64,000 bases of DNA. It comes from Nonomuraea coxensis DSM 45129. GTDB lineage: Bacteria > Actinomycetota > Actinomycetes > Streptosporangiales > Streptosporangiaceae. A program made the position numbers and the translations under genes. This document shows, piece by piece, positions 62,135 through 64,000 of the stretch. Under the pieces are notes generated by a model. The model saw only the letters and a program-made list of their open reading frames with translations, ran no database searches and was not told the DNA's origin. The stretch covers positions 2,336,501-2,400,500 of the forward strand of contig NZ_CP068985.1 in assembly GCF_019397265.1 (NCBI RefSeq), written 5' to 3'. The first letter of the stretch is position 1. Each line of letters starts with the position of its first letter.

Positions 62135-62228
62135 GCCGCGACCCGATCCGTGCCCCGCCATGAACCACTCTTTGCCCAGCGTGAACAACCCTGGCCCGCC
62201 CCTCGGAGCCGGACATACCGTCGTACGC

Positions 62229-62948
62229 ATGTCACCCAGCCCGGCCCGCTACGACGCCGTCGCCGACTTCTACGTGTCCGGCTGGCCGGACAGCATCGAC
62301 GACCCGGCCTCTCTCCGCCTGCTCTCCCTCGCGGAGCCGATCGCCGGCCGCCGGATCCTCGACCTCGCCTGCGGCCACGGCCGCATCACCCGCGAACTGG
62401 CCCGCCGCCGCGCCATCGTCACCGGCGTGGACATCTCCGGGGCCCTGCTCGCCAGGGCCCGCCTGGCGGAACGCGAATCCGCTCTGGGCGTCACCTACGT
62501 CCACGCCGACGTCACGGCGCCGGAGCAACCTTGGCTGTCCATGTCCCCGTACGACGTCGTGACCTGCAACTTCGGCCTCTCCGACATCGACGACCTCGAC
62601 GCCGCCGTCACGGCGGCCGCCCGCGCCCTGCGCCCCGGGGGAACGTTCGTCTGCTCGATCCTGCACCCCTGCTTCCCCGGCGGCCACCACGTCTCGGGTT
62701 CCTGGCCCGAAGGGGGCCGCTACCACGACGAGGGCTGGTGGCGGGCGGACGCCGAGCTCTCCTCACTCCGTCGCCAGGTCGGCGCCAACCACCGGACGCT
62801 GTCCACCTACCTCAACACGTTCCGCCGCCACGGACTGCGACTGGACGTCCTCGCCGAGCCCGAGCCGCCCGAGGACTGGACCGCCGGACGCCAGGACGCC
62901 GCCCGGCACCCGGTCTTCCTCGTCGCCAGGTGCGTCAAGGACGGCTGA
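62229..62948 (+). CDS. Class I SAM-dependent methyltransferase
   Basis: The 239-residue enzyme has the Rossmann methyltransferase motifs: ILDLACGHGRITREL (motif I), VTGVDISGALLARAR (motif II acidic residue), PYDVVTCNFGLSDIDD (motif IV) and ALRPGGTFVCSILHP (motif V). There are no targeting signals. ATG at 62229 begins the homology; the open frame upstream passes through the C17 tract and is not credible. Small-molecule methylation is likely, but the acceptor is unknown. It is divergent from the surface protein gene. Confidence 0.88.
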   Translation: MSPSPARYDAVADFYVSGWPDSIDDPASLRLLSLAEPIAGRRILDLACGHGRITRELARRRAIVTGVDISGALLARARLAERESALGVTYVHADVTAPEQPWLSMSPYDVVTCNFGLSDIDDLDAAVTAAARALRPGGTFVCSILHPCFPGGHHVSGSWPEGGRYHDEGWWRADAELSSLRRQVGANHRTLSTYLNTFRRHGLRLDVLAEPEPPEDWTAGRQDAARHPVFLVARCVKDG

Positions 62949-62991
62949 CGGCGACGGCCGCTCCCGTTGATCGGGAGCGGCCGTCGCCGTC
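62947..62991. terminator. 20-bp perfect hairpin between convergent genes
   Basis: Two 20-base arms (62947-62966, 62972-62991) pair perfectly around a five-base loop, TTGAT. The hairpin starts inside the methyltransferase stop codon and ends nine bases before the cutinase-like gene's stop. It serves both transcripts. Confidence 0.85.
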
Positions 62992-63000
62992 CTCAGGGGG

Positions 63001-63903
63001 TCAGCCGTTCGGGCAGGTGTCGCGGTACTCGGAGATGGCGATGCTGCGCGGGGCCGGGCAGAGGAACGGGTCGTAGCGGGTGTCGTCGTCCACCCAGCGC
63101 TTCAGCCAGGCCACCATCGACTTGGCCATGGTGGTGTTCGTGGTCTGCGGGAAGAAGTGGCTGGCGCCGGCCAGCTCCAGGTACGCCTTCTCGGACGAGG
63201 CCGGGATGCTGGTGTAGAAGGGCTGAGAGTGGGTGGCGACCGGGGCGATGGAGTCGGTCTGGCCGCCGATGATCATGGTGGGGACGCGGATGCCGCTCCA
63301 CGTCTTGGTGAGGTTCCAGGGCGCGATCGGTACGGCGGCCTGCAGCGAGGGGCGGTCGTTCGCGGCTTCGAGGGTGCCGCCGCCGCCCATCGAGTGCCCG
63401 GCCACCGCCAGCCGCGAGCTGTCGATGCGGCTGCGGATCGTGGTCGAGCTGCGCTGCGTCAGGTAGTCGAGCGCGGCGAGGAGCTGGCGGCCACGGCTGG
63501 CGGGCTGGTCGTAGATCGTGTTGGTCTCGATGCCGATGACCACGAAGCCGTGCGAGGCGATCCGCGGGCCGAGCCAGGCCAGACTGGACCAGGTGGCGGT
63601 GTAGCCGGGGGAGATGGCGATCGCGCCGAACGTCCCCTGGCTGGTGTCCGTCGGGTAGTAGATCACGCCGCCGCCGAAGCCGCTGACGCTGAGCGAGGAG
63701 ACGCTCTGCTGGGAGGTGGCGAACGGGCCGCGGCTCGCCTCCAGCAGGGAGTCCGTGGGGTTGGGGCCGCGCTCGTACGGGCTCGCGGCCTGGGCCGGCG
63801 CGGCGGTCGCGATGCCGCCGGCGACGAGGGTGAGTGCGAGGGTGAGCGCGGAGGTGAGCTTGGTCAACGTTCGCGCGCGGCGGTGGGGGGTGGAGTGCTG
63901 CAC
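63001..63903 (-). CDS. Secreted cutinase-like polyester hydrolase
   Basis: The 300-residue alpha/beta hydrolase has a signal peptide (cleavage after AQA). Its mature sequence is very like Thermobifida cutinases and the type I PET-hydrolysing group: [21 protein letters not shown], here beginning at about residue 41. The catalytic Ser is in GHSMGGGG, the Asp in [12 protein letters not shown] and the His in GASHFF. The aromatic clamp residues Tyr (SPGYTATW) and Trp (IAPWNL) are present. Two cysteines near the end (FLCPAP, DTCPNG) form the conserved disulfide. It should cleave cutin and other polyesters outside the cell. GTG at 63903 has GGGAG nine bases upstream. Plastic degradation itself is untested inference. 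Confidence 0.93.
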   Translation of the reverse strand: MQHSTPHRRARTLTKLTSALTLALTLVAGGIATAAPAQAASPYERGPNPTDSLLEASRGPFATSQQSVSSLSVSGFGGGVIYYPTDTSQGTFGAIAISPGYTATWSSLAWLGPRIASHGFVVIGIETNTIYDQPASRGRQLLAALDYLTQRSSTTIRSRIDSSRLAVAGHSMGGGGTLEAANDRPSLQAAVPIAPWNLTKTWSGIRVPTMIIGGQTDSIAPVATHSQPFYTSIPASSEKAYLELAGASHFFPQTTNTTMAKSMVAWLKRWVDDDTRYDPFLCPAPRSIAISEYRDTCPNG

Positions 63904-63977
63904 GTCGTCATACTCCCTGCTCGTGGGGGGTTACTGCCGTACCTCGCCATTGTTGGGACGGGCAGTCAGGCGCGCAT

Positions 63978-63991
63978 CGGTGAAATCACCG
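63978..63991. promoter_or_regulatory. Perfect inverted repeat upstream of the cutinase-like gene
   Basis: CGGTGA (63978-63983) and TCACCG (63986-63991) form a 14-base palindrome about 75 bases before the start codon. It may be an operator for the polyester hydrolase gene or for a gene beyond the window. Confidence 0.4.
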
Positions 63992-64000
63992 GTTCACGTT

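Overview
The window is high-GC DNA with strong G/C bias at third codon positions, many GTG starts, leaderless-looking transcripts, GTGA/TGATG cistron overlaps and a tRNA-Asn without an encoded CCA. This fits a soil-type filamentous actinomycete. The gene set (PknG/GlnX/GlnH signalling, bacterial NO synthase, plant-wall hydrolases, a Thermobifida-type polyester hydrolase) points to Streptosporangiales (Nonomuraea-like), but the genus is inference.

Layout. 1-3.8 kb: a truncated lipoprotein gene, dnaG and an RpoD-like sigma factor, ending in a strong terminator. 3.8-13.5 kb: one long minus-strand operon reading coiled-coil protein, PknG-type kinase, PP2C phosphatase, VWA protein, FHA protein, GlnX-like membrane sensor and GlnH-like binding lipoprotein. 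An IS605-type TnpB-only element sits exactly at the stop/start junction in front of pknG. 13.7-16.2 kb: a 52-residue membrane protein, an MGH1/GH63-type glycosidase, a small conserved protein, a YtxH-like protein and tRNA-Asn, followed by a decayed integrase. 16.9-27 kb: a secreted protein of unknown function, NO synthase, a crotonase, galactokinase, a PLP enzyme, a three-cistron membrane/lipoprotein operon, and a TetR gene directly followed by a rifampin-phosphotransferase-like enzyme. 27-34.3 kb: a MgtA-type P-ATPase and an NAD-linked formate dehydrogenase pair whose first gene appears frameshifted near its start.

34.4-44.6 kb is a polysaccharide-utilisation block: GH43 and a large discoidin-bearing glycosidase in one operon behind a clear promoter and a perfect palindromic LacI-type operator. 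A pectin methylesterase-pectate lyase fusion follows, divergent from a multi-modular GH10 xylanase across a region with LacI-type operator cores. The xylanase carries a one-base change in a G7 run near its 3' end. 44.5-50.6 kb: a giant caspase-like/STAND NTPase/14-repeat WD40 protein and a secreted C39-like peptidase. 50.7-55.1 kb: an extra adenylate kinase, a membrane protein, two small ORFs, and a TetR-aldehyde dehydrogenase pair with a 15-bp inverted-repeat operator. 55.2-60.4 kb: acyl-CoA dehydrogenase and fused indolepyruvate oxidoreductase, divergent from an Lrp regulator. 60.4-64 kb: an LPVTG cell-wall protein with DUF11-like repeats and a 17-base homopolymer upstream, a methyltransferase, and a cutinase-like polyester hydrolase.

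The items most worth following are the PknG cassette with shared zinc ribbons and its TnpB insertion, the caspase-STAND-WD40 protein, the homopolymer in front of the surface protein gene, and the two homopolymer-associated frameshifts. No CRISPR array, rRNA or plasmid/phage origin was seen.
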